Below, in pieces: positions 44,317 through 54,768 of a stretch of 64,000 nucleotides of DNA. How positions within the stretch are numbered: position 1 is the stretch's first letter; each line of letters begins with the position of its first letter. The position numbers were made by a program, and so were the translations under genes. Below the pieces are notes generated by a model that searched no databases, was not told where the DNA came from, and saw only the letters and a program-made list of their open reading frames with translations. Location: assembly GCF_014155765.1 (NCBI RefSeq), contig NZ_SCKT01000004.1, forward strand, positions 303,546 through 367,545, read 5' to 3'. Origin of the DNA: Pantoea dispersa (lineage in GTDB: Bacteria > Pseudomonadota > Gammaproteobacteria > Enterobacterales > Enterobacteriaceae).

Positions 44317-44772
44317 TTGACAACTGAAACGCATACTCTGAAAATTGAAGAGATTTTAGAACTGCTGCCGCACCGCTACCCGTTTTTGCTGGTTGACCGC
44401 GTGCTGGAATTTGAAGAGCATAAATATCTGCGTGCGGTAAAGAACGTTTCTGTTAATGAACCGTTTTTCCAGGGACACTTCCCTGGTAAACCGATTTTCC
44501 CAGGCGTTCTGATCCTGGAAGCGATGGCGCAGGCGACCGGTATTCTGGCGTTTAAAAGCGTTGGAAAACTGGAACCAGGCGAGCTGTACTATTTCGCCGG
44601 TATCGACGAAGCCCGCTTCAAGCGTCCGGTAGTGCCGGGCGACCAGATGATCATGGAAGTCACCTTCGAGAAGACCCGCCGTGGCCTGACGCGCTTCAAA
44701 GGCGTGGCAACCGTAGACGGTAAGATTGTCTGTGAAGCGACCATGATGTGTGCCCGTAGCCGGGAGGCATAA
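44317..44772 (+). CDS. fabZ: 3-hydroxyacyl-[acyl-carrier-protein] dehydratase FabZ
   Basis: Dehydrates 3-hydroxyacyl-ACP in fatty-acid elongation and competes with LpxA for 3-hydroxymyristoyl-ACP. It starts at TTG, as in E. coli, with AGGAAG upstream. The 151-residue hot-dog-fold protein has the active-site His54 and Glu68 in [14 protein letters not shown] and LEAMAQATG. lpxA starts four bases after its stop, which links supply and use of the same acyl substrate. Confidence 0.97.
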   Translation: MTTETHTLKIEEILELLPHRYPFLLVDRVLEFEEHKYLRAVKNVSVNEPFFQGHFPGKPIFPGVLILEAMAQATGILAFKSVGKLEPGELYYFAGIDEARFKRPVVPGDQMIMEVTFEKTRRGLTRFKGVATVDGKIVCEATMMCARSREA

Positions 44773-44775
44773 TTA

Positions 44776-45564
44776 GTGATTGATTCAACCGCCAGCATCC
44801 ATCCAACGTCCATCATTGAAGAAGGTGCGGTGATCGGCGCCAACGTCCAAATCGGTCCGTTTTGTGTTGTCGGAGCGAACGTGGAAATTGGCGAAGGCAC
44901 GGTGCTGAAATCGCACGTGGTGGTGAATGGCCACACGCGTATCGGTAAAGATAACCAGATCTACCAGTTCGTTTCGATTGGCGAAGTGAATCAGGATCTG
45001 AAATATGCCGGTGAACCGACCCGCGTTGAAGTCGGCGATCGCAACCGCATCCGCGAGAGCGTCACCATTCATCGTGGCACCACGCAGGGTGGCGGCCTGA
45101 CCAAAGTCGGCAGCGACAACCTGCTGATGGTCAATGCGCACATTGCCCATGACTGCGTGATCGGCAATCGCTGTATTCTGGCCAACAACGTAACGCTGGG
45201 CGGCCACGTTACCGTGGATGATTTTGCCATCATCGGCGGCGTGACGGCGGTGCACCAGTGGTGCACCATTGGTGCCCACGTGATGGTAGGCGGTTGTTCC
45301 GGCGTCGCGCAGGACGTGCCGCCGTACGTGATTGCGCAGGGCAACCATGCCACGCCGTTCGGTGTCAATATCGAAGGCCTGAAGCGTCGTGGCTTCAGCA
45401 AAGAAGCACTGCACGCCATTCGTAACGCGTACAAGCTGCTGTACCGCAGCGGTAAAACGCTGGATGAAGTGAAGCCGGAGATTGAAGAACTGGCCAAACT
45501 TCATAGCGAAGTGCAGCCTTTCTACGACTTCTTTGCCCGTTCTACCCGTGGATTGATTCGTTAA
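44776..45564 (+). CDS. lpxA: UDP-N-acetylglucosamine acyltransferase
   Basis: First enzyme of lipid A synthesis, moving a 3-hydroxyacyl chain from ACP to UDP-GlcNAc. It starts at GTG, as in E. coli. The 262-residue protein is a left-handed beta-helix (about 1-185) plus a helical C-terminus. Catalytic His125 is in NAHIAHDC. Gly173 is kept; in E. coli it sets a C14 acyl ruler, so a C14 chain is expected. lpxB starts four bases after its stop. Confidence 0.97.
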   Translation: MIDSTASIHPTSIIEEGAVIGANVQIGPFCVVGANVEIGEGTVLKSHVVVNGHTRIGKDNQIYQFVSIGEVNQDLKYAGEPTRVEVGDRNRIRESVTIHRGTTQGGGLTKVGSDNLLMVNAHIAHDCVIGNRCILANNVTLGGHVTVDDFAIIGGVTAVHQWCTIGAHVMVGGCSGVAQDVPPYVIAQGNHATPFGVNIEGLKRRGFSKEALHAIRNAYKLLYRSGKTLDEVKPEIEELAKLHSEVQPFYDFFARSTRGLIR

Positions 45565-45567
45565 TTC

Positions 45568-46716
45568 ATGTCAGTGCGTCCCTTAACGATTGCCCTGGTC
45601 GCCGGAGAAACCTCCGGCGATATTCTTGGTGCCGGATTGATTCGTGCGCTGAAAGCGCGCCATCCTGACGCGCGCTTCGTTGGCGTTGCCGGTCCGCTGA
45701 TGCAGGCCGAAGGCTGCGAAGCCTGGTACGAGATGGAAGAGCTGGCGGTAATGGGCATCGTTGAGGTGCTTGGCCGCCTGCGCCGTTTGCTGCACATCCG
45801 CAAGGATTTAACCCAGCGCTTTACCGAGCTGCGGCCGGATGTCTTCGTCGGCATCGATGCCCCGGATTTCAACATCACGCTGGAAGGCAACCTCAAGCGT
45901 GCCGGCATTCGCACCATTCATTATGTCAGTCCCTCCGTGTGGGCCTGGCGACAAAAGCGCGTGTTCAAAATTGGCCGCAACACCGATCTGGTGCTGGCGT
46001 TTCTGCCTTTTGAAAAAGCGTTTTACGATCGCTACAACGTGCCGTGCCGCTTTATCGGGCACACCATGGCCGATGCGATGCCGCTGCAGCCGGACAAACT
46101 GGCCGCGCGGCGTGAATTAGGCATCGCTGACGATGCGCTGTGCCTTGGCCTGCTGCCGGGCAGCCGTGGCGCGGAAGTGGAGATGCTCAGCGCCGATTTC
46201 CTGCGCGCTGCACAGCTGCTGCGCCAGCGCTATCCGGCGCTGGAGATCGTGGTGCCGCTGGTTAACGCGAAGCGGCGCGCGCAGTTCGAGCAGATTAAAG
46301 CCAGCGTCGCGCCGGAATTGCCGATGCACCTGCTGGATGGCAAAGGGCGCCAGGCGATGATCGCCAGCGACGCGGCGATTCTGGCTTCCGGCACTGCAGC
46401 GCTGGAGTGCATGCTGGCGAAATGCCCGATGGTGGTGGGCTATCGTATGAAGCCGTTCACCTTCTGGCTGGCGAAGCGGCTGGTGAAAACCCCGTACGTT
46501 TCGCTGCCTAACCTGCTGGCCGGCCGTGAGCTGGTGCAGGAGCTGCTGCAGGAGGAGTGCCAGCCTGCAGCGTTAGCCGCGGCGCTGGAGCCGCTGCTGC
46601 ATGCCGGTCCGGAGCGTGACGCGCTGCTGGCCACTTTCACCCAATTGCATCAGCAGATTCGCTGGAACGCCGACGAACAGGCGGCGGATGCGGTACTGGA
46701 GATTGCCAATGGCTGA
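45568..46716 (+). CDS. lpxB: Lipid-A-disaccharide synthase
   Basis: GT19 glycosyltransferase that joins UDP-2,3-diacylglucosamine and lipid X into the lipid A disaccharide. The 382-residue protein has [14 protein letters not shown] at the N-terminus, [13 protein letters not shown] in the middle and [13 protein letters not shown] near 190, all typical. Its end overlaps the rnhB start by eight bases. Confidence 0.96.
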   Translation: MSVRPLTIALVAGETSGDILGAGLIRALKARHPDARFVGVAGPLMQAEGCEAWYEMEELAVMGIVEVLGRLRRLLHIRKDLTQRFTELRPDVFVGIDAPDFNITLEGNLKRAGIRTIHYVSPSVWAWRQKRVFKIGRNTDLVLAFLPFEKAFYDRYNVPCRFIGHTMADAMPLQPDKLAARRELGIADDALCLGLLPGSRGAEVEMLSADFLRAAQLLRQRYPALEIVVPLVNAKRRAQFEQIKASVAPELPMHLLDGKGRQAMIASDAAILASGTAALECMLAKCPMVVGYRMKPFTFWLAKRLVKTPYVSLPNLLAGRELVQELLQEECQPAALAAALEPLLHAGPERDALLATFTQLHQQIRWNADEQAADAVLEIANG

Positions 46717-47335
46717 ATTTATCTATCCTGATGCCCGGCTGATTGCCGGCGTTGATGAAGTCGGACGTGGCCCGCTGGTCGGTGCCGTGGTGACCGCCGC
46801 CGTGATCCTCGATCCAGCGCGGCCGATTGCCGGCCTGGCGGATTCCAAAAAGCTGTCTGAAAAGCGCCGCCTTGCGCTGTTTGATGAAATCAAAGAGAAA
46901 GCGCTGGCGTGGAGCCTGGGCCGCGCTGAACCGGAAGAGATTGATCAGCTGAACATCCTGCACGCCACCATGCTGGCGATGCAGCGCGCGGTTGCCGGTC
47001 TGCATATTGCACCGGATTTTGTCCTGATTGATGGCAACCGCTGTCCGGCGCTGCCGATGCCGTCGCAGGCGGTGGTGAAGGGCGATAGTCTGGTGCGGGA
47101 AATCAGCGCCGCCTCGATCATCGCCAAAGTCACGCGCGACCGTGAAATGGCTGAGCTGGACCTGCTGTTTCCGCAGTACGGTTTCGCCCAGCACAAAGGC
47201 TATCCGACCGCGCTGCACATGGAAAAACTGACGCAGTTTGGTGCCACACCTCACCACCGCCGCAGCTTTGCGCCGGTGCGTAACGCCCTGATTGATGCTG
47301 ATGTGCTGGCCGCGCGCCAGCCGACTACGCTTTAA
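46709..47335 (+). CDS. rnhB: Ribonuclease HII
   Basis: Removes ribonucleotides from DNA:RNA hybrids, including single ribonucleotides left in DNA. The start [17 protein letters not shown] overlaps the end of lpxB; the longer frame from 46601 lies inside lpxB. The 208-residue protein has Asp16 and Glu17 in [12 protein letters not shown] and the later metal residues in FVLIDGN and SIIAKVTRD. It is about ten residues longer than E. coli RNase HII. dnaE follows after 31 bases. Confidence 0.96.
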   Translation: MAEFIYPDARLIAGVDEVGRGPLVGAVVTAAVILDPARPIAGLADSKKLSEKRRLALFDEIKEKALAWSLGRAEPEEIDQLNILHATMLAMQRAVAGLHIAPDFVLIDGNRCPALPMPSQAVVKGDSLVREISAASIIAKVTRDREMAELDLLFPQYGFAQHKGYPTALHMEKLTQFGATPHHRRSFAPVRNALIDADVLAARQPTTL

Positions 47336-47366
47336 TAGCCTGACGCTGTTTTAACCGGAAACTGAT

Positions 47367-50300
47367 ATGGCTGAACCTCGTTTTATACATCTGCGCGTAC
47401 ACAGCGATTACTCCATGGTTGATGGTCTGGCCAAGACCGGGCCGCTGGTAAAAAAGGCGGCCGCGCTCGGCATGCCAGCCATTGCCATCACCGACTACAC
47501 CAACCTGTGCGGGCTGGTGCGCTTTTATGGCAGCGCGCACAGCGCCGGTATCAAACCGATCGTCGGGGCCGACTTCCAGGTGGCCAGCGATTTGATGGGC
47601 GATGAGCTGACGCAGCTCACCGTGCTGGCGGCTAATAACACCGGTTACCAGAATCTGACGCTGCTGATTTCGCGCGCTTACCAGCGCGGTTACGGTATCG
47701 CCGGACCGATTATCGATCGCGACTGGCTCCTGGAGCTGGGCGAAGGGTTGATTCTGCTGTCGGGCGGACGGCGCGGTGACGTCGGTCGCAGCCTGCTGCG
47801 CGGCAATAACGCGCTGGTGGCGCAGTGCCTGAGCTTCTATCAGCAGCATTTCCCTAACCGCTACTATCTGGAACTGACGCGTACCGGCCGGCCAGACGAA
47901 GAGGCCTATCTGCACGCCGCGGTTGAGCTGGCGATTGCTGAATCGGTGCCGGTGGTGGCCACCAATGAAGTCTGCTTCCTCAACGAAGAAGATTTCGATG
48001 CCCATGAAATCCGCGTGGCGATTCACGACGGCTACACGCTGGACGATCCTAAACGTCCGCGCAACTACAGTCCTCAGCAATATATGCGCAGCGAAGAGGA
48101 GATGTGCGAGCTGTTCTCGGACATCCCGGAAGCGCTGGAAAACAGCGTAGAGATTGCTAAGCGTTGTAACGTCACGGTGCGCCTCGGCGAATATTTCCTG
48201 CCGCAGTTCCCGACCGGCGACATGTCGACCGAAGATTTCCTGGTGATGAAGTCGCGCGAAGGGCTGGAGGAGCGCCTGGCGTTTCTCTTCCCGGATGAGC
48301 AGGTGCGTGCTGAACGCCGGCCGGAATATGACGAGCGTCTCGACATCGAGCTCAACGTCATTAACCAGATGGGCTTCCCCGGCTACTTCCTGATCGTGAT
48401 GGAGTTTATCCAGTGGTCGAAGGATAACGGCATTCCGGTCGGGCCGGGACGTGGTTCCGGTGCCGGTTCACTGGTGGCCTATGCGCTGAAAATTACCGAT
48501 CTCGATCCGCTGGAGTTTGACCTGCTGTTCGAACGTTTCCTTAACCCGGAACGTGTCTCGATGCCCGACTTTGACGTCGACTTCTGCATGGAAAAACGTG
48601 ACCAGGTGATCGATCACGTGGCTGAGATGTACGGCCGCGATGCGGTGTCGCAGATTATCACCTTTGGTACCATGGCGGCGAAAGCGGTGATTCGTGACGT
48701 CGGCCGGGTGCTGGGTCATCCGTACGGCTTTGTTGATCGCATCTCGAAACTGATCCCGCCGGATCCCGGCATGACGCTGGAAAAAGCGTTCCAGGCGGAA
48801 CCGCAGCTGCCGGAGATCTACGAAGCTGACGAAGAGGTCAAAGCGCTGATCGACATGGCGCGCAAGCTGGAAGGGGTCACGCGTAACGCCGGCAAGCACG
48901 CCGGTGGAGTAGTTATTGCGCCGACCAAAATCACCGATTTTGCGCCGCTGTACTGCGATGAGAACGGCCAGTTCCCGGTCACCCAGTTCGATAAAAACGA
49001 CGTGGAATACGCCGGACTGGTGAAGTTTGACTTCCTCGGCCTGCGCACGCTGACCATCATCGACTGGGCGCTGAAGATGATCAACCCGCGGCGTGAAAAG
49101 CAGGGTTTACCGCCGATCGATATCGCCGCCATCCCGCTGGATGACAAAAAAAGCTTCGACATGCTGCAACGCTCGGAAACCACCGCGGTGTTCCAGCTTG
49201 AATCGCGCGGCATGAAAGATCTGATTAAGCGCCTGAAGCCGGACTGCTTCGAAGATATGATCGCACTGGTGGCGCTGTTCCGTCCGGGGCCGCTGCAGTC
49301 GGGCATGGTCGATAACTTTATTGACCGTAAGCACGGCCGTGAAGCCATCTCCTACCCGGACATTCAGTGGCAGCATGAGAGCCTGAAGCCGGTGCTGGAG
49401 CCGACCTACGGCATCATCCTCTATCAGGAACAGGTGATGCAGATTGCCCAGGTGCTGTCCGGCTATACGCTGGGCGGCGCGGATATGCTGCGTCGTGCCA
49501 TGGGTAAAAAGAAGCCGGAGGAGATGGCCAAGCAGCGTTCGGTGTTCCAGGACGGTGCTGAGAAGATGGGCATCAACGGCGAACTGTCGATGAAAATCTT
49601 CGATCTGGTGGAGAAGTTCGCAGGCTACGGCTTTAACAAGTCGCACTCTGCTGCTTATGCGCTGGTCTCCTATCAGACGCTGTGGCTGAAAGCGCACTAT
49701 CCGGCCGAGTTCATGGCGGCGGTGATGACCGCCGATATGGATAACACCGAGAAGGTGGTTGGACTGGTGGATGAGTGCTGGCGCATGGGGCTGAAAGTGC
49801 TGCCGCCAGACATTAACTCCGGGCTCTATCCGTTCCACGTCAACGATGACGGGGAGATCGTGTACGGCATCGGCGCCATCAAAGGCGTGGGTGAGGGGCC
49901 GATCGAAGCGATCCTCGAAGCGCGTAATCAGGGCGGCTACTTTAAAGAGCTGTTTGATCTCTGCGCGCGCACCGACACTAAAAAGATCAACCGTCGCGTG
50001 ATGGAAAAACTGATCATGTCCGGCGCGTTCGATCGCCTTGGCCCGCACCGCGCGGCGCTGATGAGCGCGCTGGGGGACGCCCTGAAGGCGGCGGACCAGC
50101 ATGCCAAAGCCGAAGCGACGGGGCAGGCGGATATGTTCGGCGTGCTGGCGGAAGAGCCCGAGCAGGTTGAGCAATCTTACGCGGCCATTACGCCGTGGCC
50201 GGAACAGGTGCAGCTGGACGGCGAGCGTGAGACGCTCGGTCTGTATCTCACCGGTCATCCGATCAATCAGTATCTGAAAGAAATTGAGCGCTACGTTGGC

Positions 50301-50849
50301 GGCATGCGCCTGAAAGACATGCATCCAACAGAACGTGGTAAAGTGACCGTTGCGGCCGGGCTGGTGATTGCCGCCCGCGTCATGGTCACCAAGCGCGGCA
50401 ACCGAATTGGTATCTGTACTCTTGACGACCGCTCTGGCCGTCTTGAGGTGATGTTATTTACCGATGCGTTAGATAAATACCAGCAGCTGCTGGAGAAGGA
50501 CCGTATCCTGATCGTCAGTGGACAGGTCAGCTTTGATGACTTTAGCGGTGGGCTTAAAATGACCGCCCGGGAAGTCATGGACATCGACGAAGCGCGGGAA
50601 AAATACGCGCGCGGACTTGCTATCTCGCTGACGGACAGGCAAATTGATGACCAGCTTTTAAACCGTCTCCGCCAGTCTCTGGAGCCTCATCGCTCCGGGA
50701 CCATTCCGGTGCATCTCTATTATCAGAGAGCAGATGCGCGGGCGAAGCTGCGCTTTGGTGCAGCGTGGCGTATTTCGCCCAGCGATCGTTTACTCAACGA
50801 TTTGCGGTCGTTAGTAGGGTCGGAGCAGGTGGAACTGGAGTTTGACTAA
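47367..50849 (+). CDS. dnaE: DNA polymerase III alpha subunit
   Basis: Catalytic subunit of the replicative polymerase. At 1160 residues it equals E. coli DnaE. Domains in order: PHP (about 1-280, starting [12 protein letters not shown]), palm with catalytic Asp401 and Asp403 in PDFDVDFC and a third Asp near 555 ([11 protein letters not shown]), fingers, tandem helix-hairpin-helix, OB fold (about 1000-1070) and a C-terminal tau-binding region. It lies between rnhB and accA in the conserved macromolecular operon. Confidence 0.98.
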   Translation: MAEPRFIHLRVHSDYSMVDGLAKTGPLVKKAAALGMPAIAITDYTNLCGLVRFYGSAHSAGIKPIVGADFQVASDLMGDELTQLTVLAANNTGYQNLTLLISRAYQRGYGIAGPIIDRDWLLELGEGLILLSGGRRGDVGRSLLRGNNALVAQCLSFYQQHFPNRYYLELTRTGRPDEEAYLHAAVELAIAESVPVVATNEVCFLNEEDFDAHEIRVAIHDGYTLDDPKRPRNYSPQQYMRSEEEMCELFSDIPEALENSVEIAKRCNVTVRLGEYFLPQFPTGDMSTEDFLVMKSREGLEERLAFLFPDEQVRAERRPEYDERLDIELNVINQMGFPGYFLIVMEFIQWSKDNGIPVGPGRGSGAGSLVAYALKITDLDPLEFDLLFERFLNPERVSMPDFDVDFCMEKRDQVIDHVAEMYGRDAVSQIITFGTMAAKAVIRDVGRVLGHPYGFVDRISKLIPPDPGMTLEKAFQAEPQLPEIYEADEEVKALIDMARKLEGVTRNAGKHAGGVVIAPTKITDFAPLYCDENGQFPVTQFDKNDVEYAGLVKFDFLGLRTLTIIDWALKMINPRREKQGLPPIDIAAIPLDDKKSFDMLQRSETTAVFQLESRGMKDLIKRLKPDCFEDMIALVALFRPGPLQSGMVDNFIDRKHGREAISYPDIQWQHESLKPVLEPTYGIILYQEQVMQIAQVLSGYTLGGADMLRRAMGKKKPEEMAKQRSVFQDGAEKMGINGELSMKIFDLVEKFAGYGFNKSHSAAYALVSYQTLWLKAHYPAEFMAAVMTADMDNTEKVVGLVDECWRMGLKVLPPDINSGLYPFHVNDDGEIVYGIGAIKGVGEGPIEAILEARNQGGYFKELFDLCARTDTKKINRRVMEKLIMSGAFDRLGPHRAALMSALGDALKAADQHAKAEATGQADMFGVLAEEPEQVEQSYAAITPWPEQVQLDGERETLGLYLTGHPINQYLKEIERYVGGMRLKDMHPTERGKVTVAAGLVIAARVMVTKRGNRIGICTLDDRSGRLEVMLFTDALDKYQQLLEKDRILIVSGQVSFDDFSGGLKMTAREVMDIDEAREKYARGLAISLTDRQIDDQLLNRLRQSLEPHRSGTIPVHLYYQRADARAKLRFGAAWRISPSDRLLNDLRSLVGSEQVELEFD

Positions 50850-50861
50850 AACAGGAACATT

Positions 50862-51821
50862 ATGAGTCTTAATTACCTGGATTTTGAACAGCCAATCGCT
50901 GAACTGGAAGCGAAAATCGACTCGCTGAAATCGATTGGTCGTTCGGATGAGAAACACGATATTAATCTGGATGAAGAAGTGCAGCGTCTGCGCGAGAAAA
51001 GCGTCGAGCTGACCCGTAAAATCTTCTCCGATTTGGGTGCATGGCAGGTTGCGCAGCTGGCGCGCCATCCGCTGCGTCCTTATACGCTGGACTATGTCCG
51101 CAATGCGTTTGACGATTTTGACGAGCTGGCCGGTGACCGCGCCTATGCCGATGATAAAGCCATTGTCGGCGGCATCGCTCGTCTGGATGGGCGTCCGGTG
51201 ATGGTCATTGGCCATCAGAAAGGCCGCGAAACCAAAGAGAAAATCCGGCGTAACTTCGGTATGCCAGCACCCGAGGGCTACCGTAAAGCACTGCGTCTGA
51301 TGGAGATGGCCGAGCGCTTTAAGATGCCACTGATCACCTTCATCGACACGCCGGGTGCCTATCCGGGCGTGGGCGCGGAAGAGCGCGGTCAGTCTGAAGC
51401 GATTGCCCGCAACCTGCGCGAGATGTCAGGCCTGAAGATCCCGGTGATCTGTACCGTGATCGGCGAAGGCGGCTCCGGCGGCGCGCTGGCGATTGGCGTT
51501 GGCGATAAAGTGAATATGCTGCAGTACAGCACCTATTCGGTGATCTCACCGGAAGGCTGTGCGTCAATTCTGTGGAAGAGCGCCGACAAAGCGCCACTGG
51601 CCGCAGAAGCGATGGGCATCACCGCCGGGCGTCTGAAAGAGCTGAAGCTGATCGATTCGATCATCCCGGAACCGCTGGGCGGCGCGCACCGTCATCCGGT
51701 GGACATGGCGGCAGCGCTCAAGCAGCAGCTGCTGGCCGATCTGGCCGATCTCGATGTGCTGAGCACGGAAGAGCTGCTTAACCGCCGCTATCAGCGTCTG
51801 ATGAGCTACGGCTACGCGTAA
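50862..51821 (+). CDS. accA: Acetyl-CoA carboxylase carboxyltransferase subunit alpha
   Basis: With AccD transfers the carboxyl group from carboxybiotin to acetyl-CoA to make malonyl-CoA for fatty-acid synthesis. The 319-residue protein, the same length as E. coli, starts [19 protein letters not shown] and has [19 protein letters not shown] and [17 protein letters not shown], which form the crotonase-fold active site. It starts 13 bases after dnaE and ends the long operon at a strong terminator. Confidence 0.98.
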   Translation: MSLNYLDFEQPIAELEAKIDSLKSIGRSDEKHDINLDEEVQRLREKSVELTRKIFSDLGAWQVAQLARHPLRPYTLDYVRNAFDDFDELAGDRAYADDKAIVGGIARLDGRPVMVIGHQKGRETKEKIRRNFGMPAPEGYRKALRLMEMAERFKMPLITFIDTPGAYPGVGAEERGQSEAIARNLREMSGLKIPVICTVIGEGGSGGALAIGVGDKVNMLQYSTYSVISPEGCASILWKSADKAPLAAEAMGITAGRLKELKLIDSIIPEPLGGAHRHPVDMAAALKQQLLADLADLDVLSTEELLNRRYQRLMSYGYA

Positions 51822-51841
51822 GCGCCGAAAAGCCTTCACAG

Positions 51842-51866
51842 AAGCGGACCCCGGTCCGCTTTTTTT
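51842..51866 (+). terminator. Intrinsic terminator of accA
   Basis: AAGCGGACC-CC-GGTCCGCTT followed by a T run, 21 bases past the accA stop. Confidence 0.93.
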
Positions 51867-51908
51867 ATGCCTGTTTTCCGCGATCAGGCTTGAGTTCTCC
51901 GCTGGGTT

Positions 51909-51985
51909 GCCATTTATGGCGGTGCGCATTAATGCGCACCCTGGGAAAAACCGGCAGTGATCCCGCAGGCGCGCCATTCATGGCG
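51909..51985. repeat. Cluster of three related palindromes upstream of ldcC
   Basis: Three palindromes share the core GC(C/G)CATTNATG(G/C)GC: GCCATTTATGGC (51909-51920), a perfect 20-base one from GGTGCGCATT to AATGCGCACC (51921-51940), and CGCCATTCATGGCG (51972-51985). They fill much of the 277-base gap between accA and ldcC, past the accA terminator. The same core occurs in the fhuB-hemL hairpin. They look like dispersed extragenic palindromes or operator-like sites. Confidence 0.65.
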
Positions 51986-52098
51986 ACCTGATATGCCTCG
52001 CTGACAAACATCAGGCCAACAACGGCGCTATTCCGGAACATTCACCCGCCACTTTTCGCTATCCTTATTCCGTGCCACAACACCACAGGAGGTGAGCA

Positions 52099-54249
52099 TT
52101 GAATATTATTGCGATCATGGGACCGCACGGCGCGTTCTACAAAGATGAACCGATTCGCGAACTGGACGCGGCGCTGAAGCTGCAGGGTTTCCAGACCGTT
52201 TATCCCAACAATGCCAGCGACCTGCTGAAACTGATTGAACACAACCCGCGCGTCTGCGGGGTGATATTTGACTGGGACGACTACAGCCTGGCGCTGTGCA
52301 GCGACATCAATCAGCTTAACGAATCACTGCCGCTGTATGCCTTCATCAACACCCATTCGCAGATGGATGTCAGCATTAATGAAATGCGCATGGCGCTGCA
52401 CTTCTTCGAATACGCGCTCAATGCCGCTGACGATATCGCACTGCATATCCGGCAGTACACCGATGAGTACATCGACAAAATTATGCCGCCGCTGACCAAA
52501 GCGCTGTTCACCTACGTCAAAGAGGGGAAATACACCTTCTGCACGCCGGGCCACATGGGCGGCACGGCGTTTCAGAAAAGCCCGGTCGGCAGCCTGTTCT
52601 ATGATTTCTTCGGCGCCAACACGCTGAAAGCGGATGTATCGATCTCGGTCACTGAGCTGGGCTCGCTGCTCGATCACACCGGTCCGCACCTCGAAGCAGA
52701 AGAGTATGTGGCGCGCACCTTTGGCGCTGAACAGAGCTATATGGTCACCAACGGCACGTCGACTTCAAATAAAATCGTCGGAATGTACGCCGCACCGGCC
52801 GGCAGCACGGTGCTGATTGACCGCAACTGCCACAAATCGCTGACTCATCTGCTGATGATGAGCGACATCATCCCCATCTGGCTCAAACCAACGCGCAACG
52901 CCCTGGGCATTTTGGGTGGCATCCCTAAGCGCGAATTCACCCGCGACAGCATCCAGCAGAAAGTTAACGACACACCGCGCGCCCGCTGGCCGGTGCATGC
53001 GGTCATCACCAACTCAACCTACGACGGTCTGCTGTATAACACGCAATACATCAAGCAGACGCTGGACGTGCCGTCCATCCACTTCGATTCCGCCTGGGTG
53101 CCGTACACTAATTTTCACCCTATCTACAGCGGCAAAAGCGGCATGAGCGGCGAGCGCATTCCCGGCAAAGTGATCTATGAAACCCAGTCGACCCACAAAC
53201 TGCTGGCGGCGTTCTCACAGGCGTCGCTGATTCACATCAAGGGCGATTACGATCACGACACCTTCAACGAAGCCTACATGATGCACACCACCACCTCGCC
53301 GAGCTACGCGATCGTCTCTTCGATTGAGACCGCAGCGGCGATGCTGCGCGGTAATCCGGGCCGGCGGCTGATTAATCGCTCGGTGGAGCGCGCACTGCAT
53401 TTTCGCCGCGAGATCCAGCGGTTGCGCGAAGAGTCTGACGGCTGGTTCTTTGATATCTGGCAGCCGGAACAGGTGGATGAAGCCGAATGCTGGCCGATTC
53501 AGCCGGGCGACGAGGCGTGGCACGGCTTTACCCACGCCGATCGCGATCATATGTACCTTGATCCCATCAAAGTCACCATTCTCACGCCGGGCATGAGCGA
53601 ACTGGGCCAGATGGCGGAAGAGGGCATTCCGGCCGCGCTGGTGGCGAAATTCCTCGACCAGCGTGGCATCGTGGTGGAGAAGACCGGACCGTATAACCTG
53701 CTGTTCCTGTTCAGCATTGGCATCGATAAAACCAAAGCGATGAGCGTGCTGCGCGGGCTGACGGAGTTCAAACGTGCCTACGATCTCAACCTGCGGGTAA
53801 AAAACATGCTGCCGGATCTCTATGCTGAAGATCCTGACTTCTACCGTAATATGCGCATCCAGACGCTGGCGCAGGGCATTCATCAGCTGATCCTGCAGCA
53901 CGATTTGCCGCGTCTGATGCTGCGGGCATTTGACGTTCTGCCGGAGATGAAGATGACGCCGCACCAGGCGTTTCAGCGGCAGGTGCAGGGACAGGTGGAA
54001 ACCGTGGACATTCGCGAGCTGGTCGGGCGGATTTCAGCCAACATGATCCTGCCTTATCCGCCAGGCGTGCCGCTGGTGATGCCGGGCGAGATGATTACCG
54101 AACAGAGCCGGGCGGTGCTGGATTTCCTGCTGATGCTCTGTACCATCGGGCGGCACTATCCCGGCTTTGAAACGGATATTCACGGTGCCACGCTCACCGA
54201 CGACGGTCGCTATCTGGTGCGCGTGCTGCGCGACGAGCCTGCGCGCTAA
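52099..54249 (+). CDS. ldcC: Lysine decarboxylase, constitutive type
   Basis: PLP enzyme that decarboxylates lysine to cadaverine, consuming protons. The 716-residue protein follows the large bacterial Orn/Lys/Arg decarboxylase plan: an N-terminal receiver-like wing domain (about 1-130), the PLP-binding core with STHKLLAAFSQASLIH holding the Schiff-base lysine near 367, and a C-terminal domain. Its place after accA and before gloA2-tilS matches E. coli ldcC, not the acid-induced cadA locus. GGAGG precedes the start TTG/ATG region at 52099. Confidence 0.93.
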   Translation: MNIIAIMGPHGAFYKDEPIRELDAALKLQGFQTVYPNNASDLLKLIEHNPRVCGVIFDWDDYSLALCSDINQLNESLPLYAFINTHSQMDVSINEMRMALHFFEYALNAADDIALHIRQYTDEYIDKIMPPLTKALFTYVKEGKYTFCTPGHMGGTAFQKSPVGSLFYDFFGANTLKADVSISVTELGSLLDHTGPHLEAEEYVARTFGAEQSYMVTNGTSTSNKIVGMYAAPAGSTVLIDRNCHKSLTHLLMMSDIIPIWLKPTRNALGILGGIPKREFTRDSIQQKVNDTPRARWPVHAVITNSTYDGLLYNTQYIKQTLDVPSIHFDSAWVPYTNFHPIYSGKSGMSGERIPGKVIYETQSTHKLLAAFSQASLIHIKGDYDHDTFNEAYMMHTTTSPSYAIVSSIETAAAMLRGNPGRRLINRSVERALHFRREIQRLREESDGWFFDIWQPEQVDEAECWPIQPGDEAWHGFTHADRDHMYLDPIKVTILTPGMSELGQMAEEGIPAALVAKFLDQRGIVVEKTGPYNLLFLFSIGIDKTKAMSVLRGLTEFKRAYDLNLRVKNMLPDLYAEDPDFYRNMRIQTLAQGIHQLILQHDLPRLMLRAFDVLPEMKMTPHQAFQRQVQGQVETVDIRELVGRISANMILPYPPGVPLVMPGEMITEQSRAVLDFLLMLCTIGRHYPGFETDIHGATLTDDGRYLVRVLRDEPAR

Positions 54250-54324
54250 CTTCAGATAATTGCCTCTTTTCAGCGCCGCGCCGGGCACGTAGGCTAAGCG
54301 GCTCAGAATACTTTCGGAGCCGCT

Positions 54325-54714
54325 ATGCTGCAGATAAAACAGATCCACCACATCGCCATTATTGCCACCGATTATCAGCGCAGTAAGGCGTTTTACTGCG
54401 ACGTGCTGGGCTTTGAGCTGCTGGGTGAATACTATCGCGCTGAGCGCGACTCATGGAAAGGCGATCTTGGCCTTAATGGCGTCTATACCATTGAGCTGTT
54501 CTCGTTTCCTGCGCCGCCGCCGCGCGTCAGCGGGCCGGAAGCGTGCGGGCTGCGCCATCTGGCGTTTTGTGTGGATGATGTCGAACAGTCGGTTGCCGCG
54601 CTGGCAGAAAAGGGCGTGGTGTGCGAGCCGATCCGCATCGATGCTCTCACCGGTAAAGCCTGCACCTTCTTCCCCGATCCGGATGGTTTGCCGCTGGAGC
54701 TGTATCAGGCGTAA
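54325..54714 (+). CDS. gloA2: VOC-family protein (glyoxalase-like)
   Basis: A 129-residue vicinal-oxygen-chelate protein with two beta-alpha-beta-beta-beta units. QIHHIAIIATDYQRSKAFY is the usual N-terminal unit with a metal-ligand histidine, and GLRHLAFCVDD with FFPDPDGLPLELYQ is the second, with a His and a Glu ligand. The substrate is not shown by the sequence; the E. coli homologue (YaeR) is similar to glyoxalase I. It lies between ldcC and tilS as in E. coli. Confidence 0.9.
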   Translation: MLQIKQIHHIAIIATDYQRSKAFYCDVLGFELLGEYYRAERDSWKGDLGLNGVYTIELFSFPAPPPRVSGPEACGLRHLAFCVDDVEQSVAALAEKGVVCEPIRIDALTGKACTFFPDPDGLPLELYQA

Positions 54715-54768
54715 AATAGCGCGCGCAGTGAGCCGCAATCCGGCGGTTCACCTCAACGGAATGCGTGC

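Noticed and set aside
49107-50324. 405-codon minus-strand open frame inside dnaE
   Set aside because: Antisense to an intact, full-length DnaE; shadow of GC-rich codons.
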